Positions 55,405 through 63,742 of a stretch of DNA of 64,000 bases are shown here, piece after piece. The translations under genes were made by a program, and so were the position numbers. Below the pieces are notes generated by a model that did not search any database, was not told the origin of the DNA, and saw only the letters and a list, made by a program, of their open reading frames with translations. This stretch comes from Viridibacillus soli (GTDB lineage: Bacteria > Bacillota > Bacilli > Bacillales_A > Planococcaceae). The stretch lies in the NCBI RefSeq assembly GCF_016612995.1, contig NZ_JAEOAH010000017.1, positions 78,453 through 142,452 on the forward strand. The letters run 5' to 3'. Every line of letters begins with the position of its first letter. The stretch's first letter is position 1.

Positions 55405-56373
55405 CTATTGTTTAAGATTAGTAAGCCAAGTAGTTAGTTCTTCTACTTGTGCAAGTGTTGCAATGGGGTCATAATACCAAGAGCGTTCTTCTGGCCATAT
55501 ATATAGATGGTCATTCTTAACTGCTTCCAAACTACCCCAAATTGGATTTTTCTTGAAATCTTCAACCGTTCGACCGTTGGAAGTCATAATAATATAGTCT
55601 CCAGCGTATTCTGGTATCATTTCCTCTGAAAGCTCTGCCCATTGCTTCTTCATAATTTTTTCAGCAATACTTTTTGGAGGTTTCCGTCCAAAAGCTTGAT
55701 AGATTGCTTGGCCACCACGACCAAAGTTATCACCGTACACATATGTCACCTTGCCAGCGTCTTCCATAATTGAGAAGCTTTTATCCACTTTAATAGCCGC
55801 GTCTACTTTGGCTTTAGCATCTGCAATCTGCTCGTCATATGTTTCTAGCCAATCTTTTGCTTCATCTTCCTTATTTAATAGTTTCCCGAAATAAGTTAGC
55901 TCCTCATGGGCGTTTTTCAAATCACCATAGGGAACAACTATTGTAGGAGCAATTTTACTTAGTATCTTGTAACTTTCATTATTCCCAGTAATAATTAAGT
56001 CCGGGTTCATTGCTAGAATATTTTCTGCAGATGGTTTTCCATAAACTCCTGTATCAGAAACACCTTTTAATTTATCTTTAAAATAATAGTTTTTAAGTGT
56101 CAGTTCAGGTGCTCCAACAGGAATAACATCTAAAGCAATTAGGCTACCTAGATATTCTTCTGCCACAATGCGCTTTGGCTGCGTAGGAATCTCTATCTCT
56201 CCATTTACAGTACTTATTGTTTTTGTTGTTTTATCTGCTTTAACATCTGAACTCTTAGTTGTTTTATCAGTATTTGTCTTCCCACAAGCGGAAAGAAATA
56301 AAACTATTAATAAGAATAGTGATACTACTATTCCTACCTTCCAAAGTCGATTATGATTTTGTTGTATATACAA
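55405..56373 (-). CDS. Iron-siderophore-binding lipoprotein (FecB/FhuD-like), copy 1
   Basis: A 322-residue binding protein: signal peptide with lipobox LSAC (Cys about 30), a Lys/Thr/Asp-rich linker, then a class III fold (PKRIVAEEYLGSLIALDVIPVGA; AENILAMNPDLIITGN; YAGDYIIMTS). TTG start, 8 nt after AAGGGG. Located upstream of the permease operon, which it would feed. It differs strongly from copy 2, so the two probably bind different ligands. Confidence 0.88.
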   Translation of the reverse strand: MYIQQNHNRLWKVGIVVSLFLLIVLFLSACGKTNTDKTTKSSDVKADKTTKTISTVNGEIEIPTQPKRIVAEEYLGSLIALDVIPVGAPELTLKNYYFKDKLKGVSDTGVYGKPSAENILAMNPDLIITGNNESYKILSKIAPTIVVPYGDLKNAHEELTYFGKLLNKEDEAKDWLETYDEQIADAKAKVDAAIKVDKSFSIMEDAGKVTYVYGDNFGRGGQAIYQAFGRKPPKSIAEKIMKKQWAELSEEMIPEYAGDYIIMTSNGRTVEDFKKNPIWGSLEAVKNDHLYIWPEERSWYYDPIATLAQVEELTTWLTNLKQ

Positions 56374-56468
56374 ATTAATATCCCCTTATCCATTGACGTT
56401 GATTTTTCTAAACTCTTATCCTGTGTCCTTGCGAAAGCCACCGTATAAGTGCACAAAACTGACTGATA

Positions 56469-57455
56469 TTATTTTTTCTCCTTCGTTAGTTTCTCAATTT
56501 TATTTGCTAAATCTTCTGCTTGGTGCAGTACTGAAACTGGATCAGAAGCAAAGTAATATTCGGGAGCTAAAGTAATAACTTCTCCCTTTTTAACTGCATC
56601 AAGATTTGTCCATGTAGTTGGTAATGAACCACCCTTATTAAAGAAGTTCATCTCTATTACATAATCACCTACATAGTCATTTACAACTTCATATGATATT
56701 TCATAACGGTTACCATCTGCTTGTTTCGTATCAAACAATTCTTTTACTTTTGGTGGAGGTGTCATTCCTAATGTTTCATATAACGCTCTCCCTCCAACAA
56801 CACCGTTCGGAGCAATAACTGAAAGGTTCTTTTTCCCTAAATCGAAAATAGTAAAGGTAGAATCTTTGTTGATTACTTTATTAATTTTTTCTTTTGCTGC
56901 TGCAATACGCTTATCAAAATCTCCTAGAAACTGCTCCGCTTGATCTGTACGTCCAAGGTATTCCCCCATCGCTTTGATCTCTTCATGAATAGATTTATGA
57001 GTAGTGTCAGAGAAAACAATCGTTGGAGCTATTTTTTCATATTTTTCAACCGCTTCTTTGTCCCATGTAATAATTAAATCAGGATTTACTTCCATAACTT
57101 TTTCTAGAGAAGCTTCACCATCACCTATATTTTCAATTGCATCTTCTTTATAATAGTCTTTCAAATAGGCTGCATAATCCAGGTTTGCCATAACAGCTCC
57201 TACTGGCGTGACATCAAGTGCTAACAATTGTCCTAAATACCAATCTGTCACTATTCTTACAGGCTTATCTGGTACTTCGACTTTACGACCGATATCGTCA
57301 GTAATAGTACGAGTTCCCGTTTCAGCTTGAACGTTTTCATTTTTCTGTTCTTCTTGTGCTTTGTTGCTCTTATTTGATCCGCATCCTGTTAAAATAAGCA
57401 TCATACTAAGTACCATTAACAAAATTAACTTCATGTTCAATTTATTGAACATCAT
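56469..57455 (-). CDS. Iron-siderophore-binding lipoprotein (FecB/FhuD-like), copy 2
   Basis: A 328-residue binding protein: signal peptide with lipobox LTGC (Cys about 25), acidic linker, then TDDIGRKVEVPDKPVRIVTDWYLGQLLALDV-type fold start and MEVNPDLIITWDKEAVEKYEKIAPT. Two adjacent ATGs; GGAG lies 5 and 8 nt upstream respectively. Gap of about 95 nt to copy 1. No Fur box seen directly upstream, so it may be transcribed from the exporter-type gene upstream. Confidence 0.88.
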   Translation of the reverse strand: MMFNKLNMKLILLMVLSMMLILTGCGSNKSNKAQEEQKNENVQAETGTRTITDDIGRKVEVPDKPVRIVTDWYLGQLLALDVTPVGAVMANLDYAAYLKDYYKEDAIENIGDGEASLEKVMEVNPDLIITWDKEAVEKYEKIAPTIVFSDTTHKSIHEEIKAMGEYLGRTDQAEQFLGDFDKRIAAAKEKINKVINKDSTFTIFDLGKKNLSVIAPNGVVGGRALYETLGMTPPPKVKELFDTKQADGNRYEISYEVVNDYVGDYVIEMNFFNKGGSLPTTWTNLDAVKKGEVITLAPEYYFASDPVSVLHQAEDLANKIEKLTKEKK

Positions 57456-57521
57456 ATATTCTCCTTTATTTGTGTCATTCTAAGTTTGTTTTTACTATAT
57501 CTCCTACATATTCTTTCAACT

Positions 57522-59237
57522 TTAAAATCCAAATTGTGCTTCATGAAGTCTGCTGTATGTACCTTTCATCTCCAATAATTCACTATGATTCCCTTGTTCC
57601 TTGATACCCTCTTCTGTTACAACAATGATACGATCAGCATTTTTTATCGTTGCTAGGCGGTGGGCAATGACAAGTGTTGTACGCCCTTTCGAAAGATTAG
57701 TTAGAGCTTTCTGAATAGCAATTTCTGTTTCTGTATCTAGCGCAGAAGTGGCTTCATCTAAAATAAGAATAGATGGATTTTTCAGAAACATACGGGCAAT
57801 GGAAAGACGCTGTTTTTGTCCTCCGGATAGTTTTGCTCCTCTTTCACCAATCATTGTATCTAACCCATTTGATTGAGAAAGGATAATCTCTTCAAGCTGT
57901 GCCTTTTTTGCTGCCGCCCAAATTTCCTCTTCTGAAGCGCCTAATTTACCATAGGCAATATTTTCGCGAATCGTTCCATCAAAAAGGAAAACATCTTGCT
58001 GAACTACTCCTATATGAGAACGAAGAGATTCTAACGTCATTTTCTTCGTATCAATGCCATCAATCGTAATTTTGCCGTTTTTGACATCGTAAAAACGAGG
58101 TAGTAAGCTACAAAGCGTTGTTTTACCTGCACCAGATGGACCTACAAGTGCTACCGTTTCGCCTGCACGGATTGATAAATCAATCTTCTCTAGCACATTT
58201 TCTTTATTTTCATAACCAAATGATACATTTTGATATTTAATATTCCCTTGTAGTTGTGCGACATCTACTGCGTCTGAAGCATCTGCAATATCCGGTTCTG
58301 TCTCAAGTAAATCCAAATAACGTCTAAAACCAGCAATACCCTTTGGATACATTTCAATTACTGAATTTATTTGTTGAATCGGCTGAAGAAATACATTTGA
58401 TAGAAGTACAAAGGCGATAAATTCTCCATACGACATATTCCCTTGTATAACAAACCAAGTTCCACATAATAGGACGAAAATGGAAACAACTTTCATAAGA
58501 ATGTAACTGATAGATGAATTCCAAGCCATTATTCGATAAGCAATCAACTTTGTATTACGAAAGCGACCGTTATTTTCAGTGAACTGCGCGATTTCATAAT
58601 CTTCATTTGCGAAAGCCTGTACCACTCGCATGCCACTCACATTATTTTCTACCCTTGCATTGAAGTCAGCAATATCAGCAAACATTCGATCGAATGCCCG
58701 AGACATTTTCCGGCTAAAGTACAATGATAAATAGATGATCAGTGGAATGATGATAAATGTCAGAATAGCTAATTTCCAATTAATTGAGAGCATTAAACTA
58801 AATGCACCCGTTAATGTCATCAGTGCTATAAATAAATCTTCTGGTCCATGATGGGCAATTTCTCCGATATCCATTAAATCATTTGTCATTCGAGAAACTA
58901 AATGACCTGTTTTATTGTTATCAAAAAATCTAAAGGGTTGTTTTTGAATATGAGTAAATAACTCCTTACGCATATCTGTTTCAATATTCACTCCAAGCTT
59001 ATGTCCCCAGTAAGTAACTACATAGTGAAGGAATGAACTGACTATATAAATTGCAAATAATCCAACACATGCCCATAAGATAAATGCCAAGTTTCCTGAT
59101 GGCAACAAATCATCCACTACTCGATTTACCGCTAATGGAAAAGCAAGCTCTAATAATGCTGCGATGATTGCACAGGAAAAATCCAATATAAACAATCCTT
59201 TATAAGGTTTATAATAGGAAAAAAATCGCTTTAACAT
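57522..59237 (-). CDS. ABC exporter-type half-transporter (MsbA/YfiBC-like fold)
   Basis: A 571-residue half-transporter: six-helix membrane domain (1 to about 310) and an ATPase domain with Walker A GPSGAGKTT, signature LSGGQKQR, Walker B ILILDEATSALD and switch His in VIAHRLAT. The length fits a homodimer. Exporter-fold ABC proteins in siderophore loci can export siderophores or act in uptake (IrtAB in mycobacteria); the direction here is unknown. The ATG at 59237 is preferred over a GTG four codons upstream that overlaps AGGAG. Confidence 0.87.
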   Translation of the reverse strand: MLKRFFSYYKPYKGLFILDFSCAIIAALLELAFPLAVNRVVDDLLPSGNLAFILWACVGLFAIYIVSSFLHYVVTYWGHKLGVNIETDMRKELFTHIQKQPFRFFDNNKTGHLVSRMTNDLMDIGEIAHHGPEDLFIALMTLTGAFSLMLSINWKLAILTFIIIPLIIYLSLYFSRKMSRAFDRMFADIADFNARVENNVSGMRVVQAFANEDYEIAQFTENNGRFRNTKLIAYRIMAWNSSISYILMKVVSIFVLLCGTWFVIQGNMSYGEFIAFVLLSNVFLQPIQQINSVIEMYPKGIAGFRRYLDLLETEPDIADASDAVDVAQLQGNIKYQNVSFGYENKENVLEKIDLSIRAGETVALVGPSGAGKTTLCSLLPRFYDVKNGKITIDGIDTKKMTLESLRSHIGVVQQDVFLFDGTIRENIAYGKLGASEEEIWAAAKKAQLEEIILSQSNGLDTMIGERGAKLSGGQKQRLSIARMFLKNPSILILDEATSALDTETEIAIQKALTNLSKGRTTLVIAHRLATIKNADRIIVVTEEGIKEQGNHSELLEMKGTYSRLHEAQFGF

Positions 59238-59355
59238 TGTCAAACACACTCCTACTCAGCAATATTTTTTTTAAATCTACATCCCTGCACTATTCAAAGG
59301 TGAAGGTAACGAAAGTTTTGCACAAATGTGTAATTCACTAATGGTAGCAAAAGAA

Positions 59356-59401
59356 AAGAGAGGCTTTTCTAAATCAAAACTGATTCAGGCATAGCCTCTC
59401 A
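59356..59401 (-). terminator. Terminator after the broken lipoprotein gene
   Basis: GAGAGGCT and AGCCTCTC pair around a 23-nt loop and a U-rich tract follows on the minus strand, 35 bases after the remnant's stop codon. Confidence 0.65.
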
Positions 59402-59435
59402 TCATTGAAAATAATTTAAATACTTATTACTTTCC

Positions 59436-59671
59436 CTATTTCTTAGATACTAGCAAATCTGCTATTTCTTCTGTCTGAGCTAATACTGCGATTGGGTCAT
59501 ATGGCCAGAACCTCTTAGGATCAAGAACAAAAACTTGGTCTTTTTTTACTGCATCCATTGAAGTCCACATACCTTGGTTGTACTATCTCCGGTTTTGTTA
59601 CACGCAACCATAACGATTGCAAACACGATAAATAGTAGACAAAACAAGAAAGGTGATTTATTTTTAAACAT
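59436..59671 (-). pseudogene. Remnant of a third siderophore-binding lipoprotein (internal deletion)
   Basis: The first 30 codons from the ATG at 59671 encode a full signal peptide and lipobox (VMVACNKTGDS). After about 59,578 the frame shifts and the sequence continues as the C-terminal end of a FecB-type protein (MWTSMDAVKKDQVFVLDPKRF, then YDPIAVLAQTEEIADLLV), ending with TAG at 59436. About 700-800 bp of the middle is missing compared with its two paralogues. A Fur-box-like site still sits in front of it. Confidence 0.85.
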
Positions 59672-59683
59672 TTTTATCCTTAC

Positions 59684-59702
59684 GCCAATGATTATCATTC
59701 TC
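59684..59702 (-). promoter_or_regulatory. Fur box upstream of the broken lipoprotein gene
   Basis: On the minus strand GAGAATGATAATCATTGGC matches the 19-bp consensus at 16 positions, with a perfect AATGATTATCATT-type core at 59,687-59,699. It may now drive the exporter-type gene. Confidence 0.8.
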
Positions 59703-59717
59703 ATTTAGAATATCAGT

Positions 59718-61376
59718 TTATTCATTTATAGTCGATGTCAATAAGTCAGTATTTTCATATGTTAGATAGTCAGTCTCTGATGTCTCTTTTAACAAATGTC
59801 TAACTTGAATTTCTAATTGTTTTTCCAACGCATATGCTTCACAAAATCTAAATTCTTCTTGCTTCAAAAAATAGATCTGCTGTTTTTGAACTGCCGGGAT
59901 TGATTTCCAAACGGGGTGATTTTCTATTGTTTTTTTCAAACTTTGTAGATACCCACTTTTTTCACATGCAACGATAAACATATGATCTGCTGCATATTCT
60001 GGTAAACGATCCTCTGGAATTACTAAATGGTTTTGAGCATCCAACACTTCTCTCTGAATTCGCTCTGGTGCTGTTATTTCAAGCATATCGTACAAATTAT
60101 AAGCTGCTCTCGCTGTTCGATCCCATATTCTTATGTATTGATCATCCCAAAACTCGTATAATGCTACTGTTTCATTTCGTTTTTTTAACTTTTCAATCCT
60201 TTGTTTAGATTGTTCCACCTTTTCTTTAAATGCTGCTATCCAATCTTCCGCCTTTTGCTCTCTCCCAAGAAGCTCCCCAAAAAAACGTAGCTCCTTTAGT
60301 AAATCTCTGTTTCCCCAATTAACCATCAAAACAGGGGCAATTTTCTCCATTTGTCCTATCCTTTCCGGGTTAGCATAATAGTAATAAGTTGGGACAATAA
60401 TTAAATCTGCAGCCAGTTCATCTAGAGGGACTTTTCCTACATCAACAACACCACTTAAATCGGTTTGTAGAAGTTGAGAATCATTTAAGACTTCGTCTGT
60501 AGATGCTATTGGTTTAATACCTAACGCGAGCATATCCCCTAAAAATTGTAGTGCTATAATTCTCTCTGGCTTACGTTTTAAACGAAAATCACTTGGTGAC
60601 ATACCTACCAAACTTTTGAACTTTTTACTTAATGAACTACCATCAGCATATCCGACTTTATAAGCAATATCGTTTAATGGTGCATTGCTAGTAAGTAAAT
60701 ATTCCTTTGCTTTATTTACCCTTACGTATGCTAGATAATCAGAGAAATTCCAACCCATTTGCTTTTTAAAAAAGGAAGAAAAATAACGCGGATTATATCC
60801 AATCATTTCGGCCATAAAAGAGCGTGTGATTTTTTCATGATAATGCTCGTCAATATAAGCGCAAGTAGAACTAAATACTGTATTAGTGTGCCTAGTATCT
60901 GTCAAAAGGTAGAGCTCTAATAATTCTTTTAATAAATAATGTATTTGGTCATTTTCTTCCATTGAAGAAAAACACTCCATTAATTCTTTCATTATTATAA
61001 AAGCTCTTTGAGGTAATTTTTCTGTTAGAAATCCACTTTGAGGGAGATAATTATTTTGAAGATGGTACTTTAATTCATTGTCTAAAATACTAGTCAATTC
61101 ATATTGCTCTACTGCAATTTGATAATATTGGAAAACATTATCAGAAAGCCTGTTTCGCATACGCAGGAGAGATCCTGGATGTATACAAATAAGATTCCCC
61201 TCTCTTATTGAAGACACTACTTCATTCAAGTAAGCCTCAGCCTCCCCTTTAACTACAAAGATTAGGGTGGGAGATTTAATACCATTAAACACCAATATAT
61301 CCGTATGATTTATTTTTGTTATTTTTATATCTTTTAAAACATTGATTAATTTTATATGCCCTGCGTTTTTCGCCAA
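59718..61376 (-). CDS. btr: AraC-family regulator fused to a siderophore-binding domain (Btr-like)
   Basis: A 552-residue regulator in three parts: an N-terminal cupin-like segment (1-150), two AraC HTH motifs (about 165-270; RSFMAEMIGYNPRYFSSFFKK and LNDIAYKVGYADGSSLSKKFK), and a C-terminal class III binding-protein domain (about 270-540; PERIIALQFLGDMLALGIKPI). The same architecture occurs in B. subtilis Btr, which activates ferri-bacillibactin uptake genes when it binds the siderophore. TTG start, 7 nt after GGGGGAG. A Fur box lies upstream. Confidence 0.9.
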   Translation of the reverse strand: MAKNAGHIKLINVLKDIKITKINHTDILVFNGIKSPTLIFVVKGEAEAYLNEVVSSIREGNLICIHPGSLLRMRNRLSDNVFQYYQIAVEQYELTSILDNELKYHLQNNYLPQSGFLTEKLPQRAFIIMKELMECFSSMEENDQIHYLLKELLELYLLTDTRHTNTVFSSTCAYIDEHYHEKITRSFMAEMIGYNPRYFSSFFKKQMGWNFSDYLAYVRVNKAKEYLLTSNAPLNDIAYKVGYADGSSLSKKFKSLVGMSPSDFRLKRKPERIIALQFLGDMLALGIKPIASTDEVLNDSQLLQTDLSGVVDVGKVPLDELAADLIIVPTYYYYANPERIGQMEKIAPVLMVNWGNRDLLKELRFFGELLGREQKAEDWIAAFKEKVEQSKQRIEKLKKRNETVALYEFWDDQYIRIWDRTARAAYNLYDMLEITAPERIQREVLDAQNHLVIPEDRLPEYAADHMFIVACEKSGYLQSLKKTIENHPVWKSIPAVQKQQIYFLKQEEFRFCEAYALEKQLEIQVRHLLKETSETDYLTYENTDLLTSTINE

Positions 61377-61446
61377 TGAAATCTCCCCCTATAATTCATG
61401 ATTAAAGCATACTTATTGAAATTCTTTTATGCTTAATCTATAAAAT

Positions 61447-61465
61447 GATAATGATTATCATTTTC
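61447..61465 (-). promoter_or_regulatory. Fur box upstream of the Btr-like regulator
   Basis: GATAATGATTATCATTTTC matches the 19-bp Fur consensus at 17 positions and contains the perfect palindrome TGATAATGATTATCA; 71 bp upstream of the regulator start. Confidence 0.88.
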
Positions 61466-61982
61466 ACTTTAATATATAATAGAATGATGAAATATAACAG
61501 GAAGATACCTCCACAATCAATATTTTTTCAGTTTGAATTATTGGAATGAAGGAAATGGGGATTTAGGTGACAAGTAATAAGGAACATTGGATATTAGCAA
61601 AAATGGGGTTTTACTAATATGATGAAGTTGCTGAAAATTAAATACGTCCGTCATTTCCTAAAGAATAACACTGCAGCTTGTTATTAATATTTTATACTTT
61701 TTTGATATTTATCTCATAAAATCCCCATCGTTGCTTTCAAATAGCAAAGATGGGGACTTTTTAATTGTTATTTAACCGTCCCTATTTTTACAACGAGTAA
61801 ACCTGCACCTTCTTTAGACTGTATGCTACTTTTTTCAAACGAGGCTATATATGATGACAAATTTTCACTTAACTCATATATAAGTCAAAAGATATACATG
61901 TATTCTCCATACTTTAGTTGGGTATAAAAGTAAAACAATTATATTAAAATAGTATCTATTACTATATTTAGTAGATTTTACG
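61466..61982. other. Gene-poor stretch with a hairpin and a possible gene remnant
   Basis: A GTG at 61567 with AAGGAAATGGGG upstream opens a short frame reading MTSNKEHWILAKMGFY before a stop; the same frame continues plausibly (YDEVAEN) after it, so this may be a decayed 5' end. A strong terminator-like hairpin lies at 61,718-61,763 (TCCCCATC with GATGGGGA) followed by T. Nothing else recognised. Confidence 0.4.
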
Positions 61983-62591
61983 ATGAAAGGAAGATTAATA
62001 CTCATATTAACCACATTCATAATGGCTACTTTAGTACTCAGTGCTTGTGGGAATGGCGACAAAGAAACAAAAGGTAAGGATTCAAGTGAAAAAAGTGAAG
62101 TGGACAATAAAGAGGTTTCTGCGGATAAAAAAAGAGGAAGAAACAGATCCTAAAAAAGAAAGTGAAATAGCAGAAGGTTCTAATGACTTTTCCAATTGAT
62201 TTCCTATATGGCCAAGGAAACGCAAGGCACAACTAAAACTCTATATGAAAACAATAAGCCACAAGTACATAAAATGGGAGAATTCTCAGTTTCACTTGAT
62301 GCCTATATTTTAGTTGAATTAAAGGATTTTCACACTGATTTTAACATTCCCTTTAAAGATCAAACAGATGGTGGCGTTATTTTAGCTAAGTACACAGTTA
62401 AAAACGACTCTGATAAAGACGCTTATTATATGTCTTCTCTAGATATTACAGTGACTTATGATGGTTTAGAAACCTATCATACAAATTACAGAGATTTAAT
62501 CCCATTAGAAGATCAACTGAAGACAAAATTAGCGCCTGATAATAGTTATTTAGTACATGCGGGAGAATCTATCACATCCAATTCATTATGA
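61983..62591 (+). pseudogene. DUF5068-like lipoprotein gene with two frameshifts
   Basis: The ATG at 61983 starts a signal peptide with lipobox LSAC and a charged linker. After a run of seven A near 62,125-62,131 the frame must shift to continue the acidic linker (KKEEETDPKKE), and again near 62,190-62,205 to reach the folded domain (SVSLDAYILVELKDFHTDFNIPF; TVKNDSDKDAYYMSSL). The domain resembles DUF5068 lipoproteins. Either a true pseudogene or two sequencing errors. The end overlaps the next start (ATGA). Confidence 0.72.
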
Positions 62592-62761
62592 AAAATATAG
62601 GATATGTTGCAGCATTAGCATTTGCCCTTTACGTCTTAACGGATATGGTTAACTGGACAGAACCAATGTTTTTTGATTACTTCTTGATTATCGTTTACTC
62701 AATCTGTATCTAATTAGTAATAGTTAATATTGTTCTGTATTTTAAAAAGAAAAGAGGTTAG
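62588..62761 (+). pseudogene. Small membrane protein interrupted by an in-frame TAA
   Basis: The ATG at 62588 overlaps the preceding stop. The frame reads two hydrophobic segments of a 57-residue protein, but TAA at 62711-62713 cuts it after 41 codons; the same frame continues as LVIVNIVLYFKKKRG to TAG at 62759. A single base change would restore it. Confidence 0.55.
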
Positions 62762-62766
62762 CATAA

Positions 62767-63015
62767 GTGGTTGATTACAAAGTAACTAATAAAGAGGAAT
62801 TTATCTCCTTGGTACAATCTGAAATATTAACTTCATCAGAGGTATTGGACGAATTACAAATATCTCGCCAGGCTTTAAACTCACTAGTAAAGCGAGGTAA
62901 GTTAGTTCCAGTAAAAGAATTAAGTCGAGATAAATTATTTTTAAGAGAAAATGTAGAAAGTCGAAAAGAAGCAGCTAAAGAGCTTCATACAAAATACAGA
63001 CCTTATGACGAATAA
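62767..63015 (+). CDS. Small helix-turn-helix DNA-binding protein
   Basis: An 82-residue protein with a MerR/excisionase-like HTH (LTSSEVLDELQISRQALNSLVKRGKLVPVKE). GTG start, AGAGG 9 nt upstream, 5 nt after the interrupted membrane protein. Could regulate neighbouring genes or come from a mobile element. Confidence 0.7.
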   Translation: MVDYKVTNKEEFISLVQSEILTSSEVLDELQISRQALNSLVKRGKLVPVKELSRDKLFLRENVESRKEAAKELHTKYRPYDE

Positions 63016-63100
63016 CAAAAAAAGACCAGGCTCAAAATTAATTGAGTACCTGGGCTTTATGTATAGTTATATTATGAACACCAGTGATTTCTTTATAAAC

Positions 63101-63574
63101 TCAAAAACTATTTACCTCTGATTTTAAACTGTCTACAAATTCGTTAATTTGTTCCATTTTTACTTTTAGACATAGTGCAGGACCAGTTTCTGATGCACTA
63201 TGATTATTCTTCTCCCCTGCATCTAACACAAAAATTAATCTATAATAAGGCTCCCATTCATCCCTTTCATGTTCGGGCACTTGAAGAAAACCATGTCCAG
63301 GATAATAATAATTACCAAATAGAGGAATGTGATAAATACACAAGCCTGGATCATGAGGCTCTAGCATACTTAGATGCATAGTATCGATTTGTTTTAAATC
63401 ATCTAATAACTTTAAGAAATCTCTCTTTAAGCAAACGATTTCTGTATGCACCTCTGGAAAAGCAGGACCAGAGCGGAAATCAATAAAAAATTCTACACTT
63501 TCTTCATTGACTAACTTTAAATTTATTTCAACTTCACAACTGGGTTGACTAAAATAATCTTTTAATAAAGCCAT
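63101..63574 (-). CDS. Protein of unknown function
   Basis: A 157-residue acidic soluble protein (VEFFIDFRSGPAFPEVHTEIV; HDPGLCIYHIPLFGNYYYPGHG). No signal peptide or membrane helix, no recognised family. AAAGGGG precedes the ATG. The size and composition would fit an immunity-type or DUF-type protein, but nothing supports a specific role. Confidence 0.6.
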   Translation of the reverse strand: MALLKDYFSQPSCEVEINLKLVNEESVEFFIDFRSGPAFPEVHTEIVCLKRDFLKLLDDLKQIDTMHLSMLEPHDPGLCIYHIPLFGNYYYPGHGFLQVPEHERDEWEPYYRLIFVLDAGEKNNHSASETGPALCLKVKMEQINEFVDSLKSEVNSF

Positions 63575-63742
63575 AAATAATTCCCCTTTACCCTAATTAG
63601 CGTTTGGTTATACTAGATAACTTTAAATAAGTAAATTTCATTCAAGTAATTTCTATTTAACAAAATAAAAAGACAGAATCCACCCTTTTGGTTAAAATGA
63701 AAGCTCTGACCCAATCATCCACCAAAGGAGCGTATCTATCTG

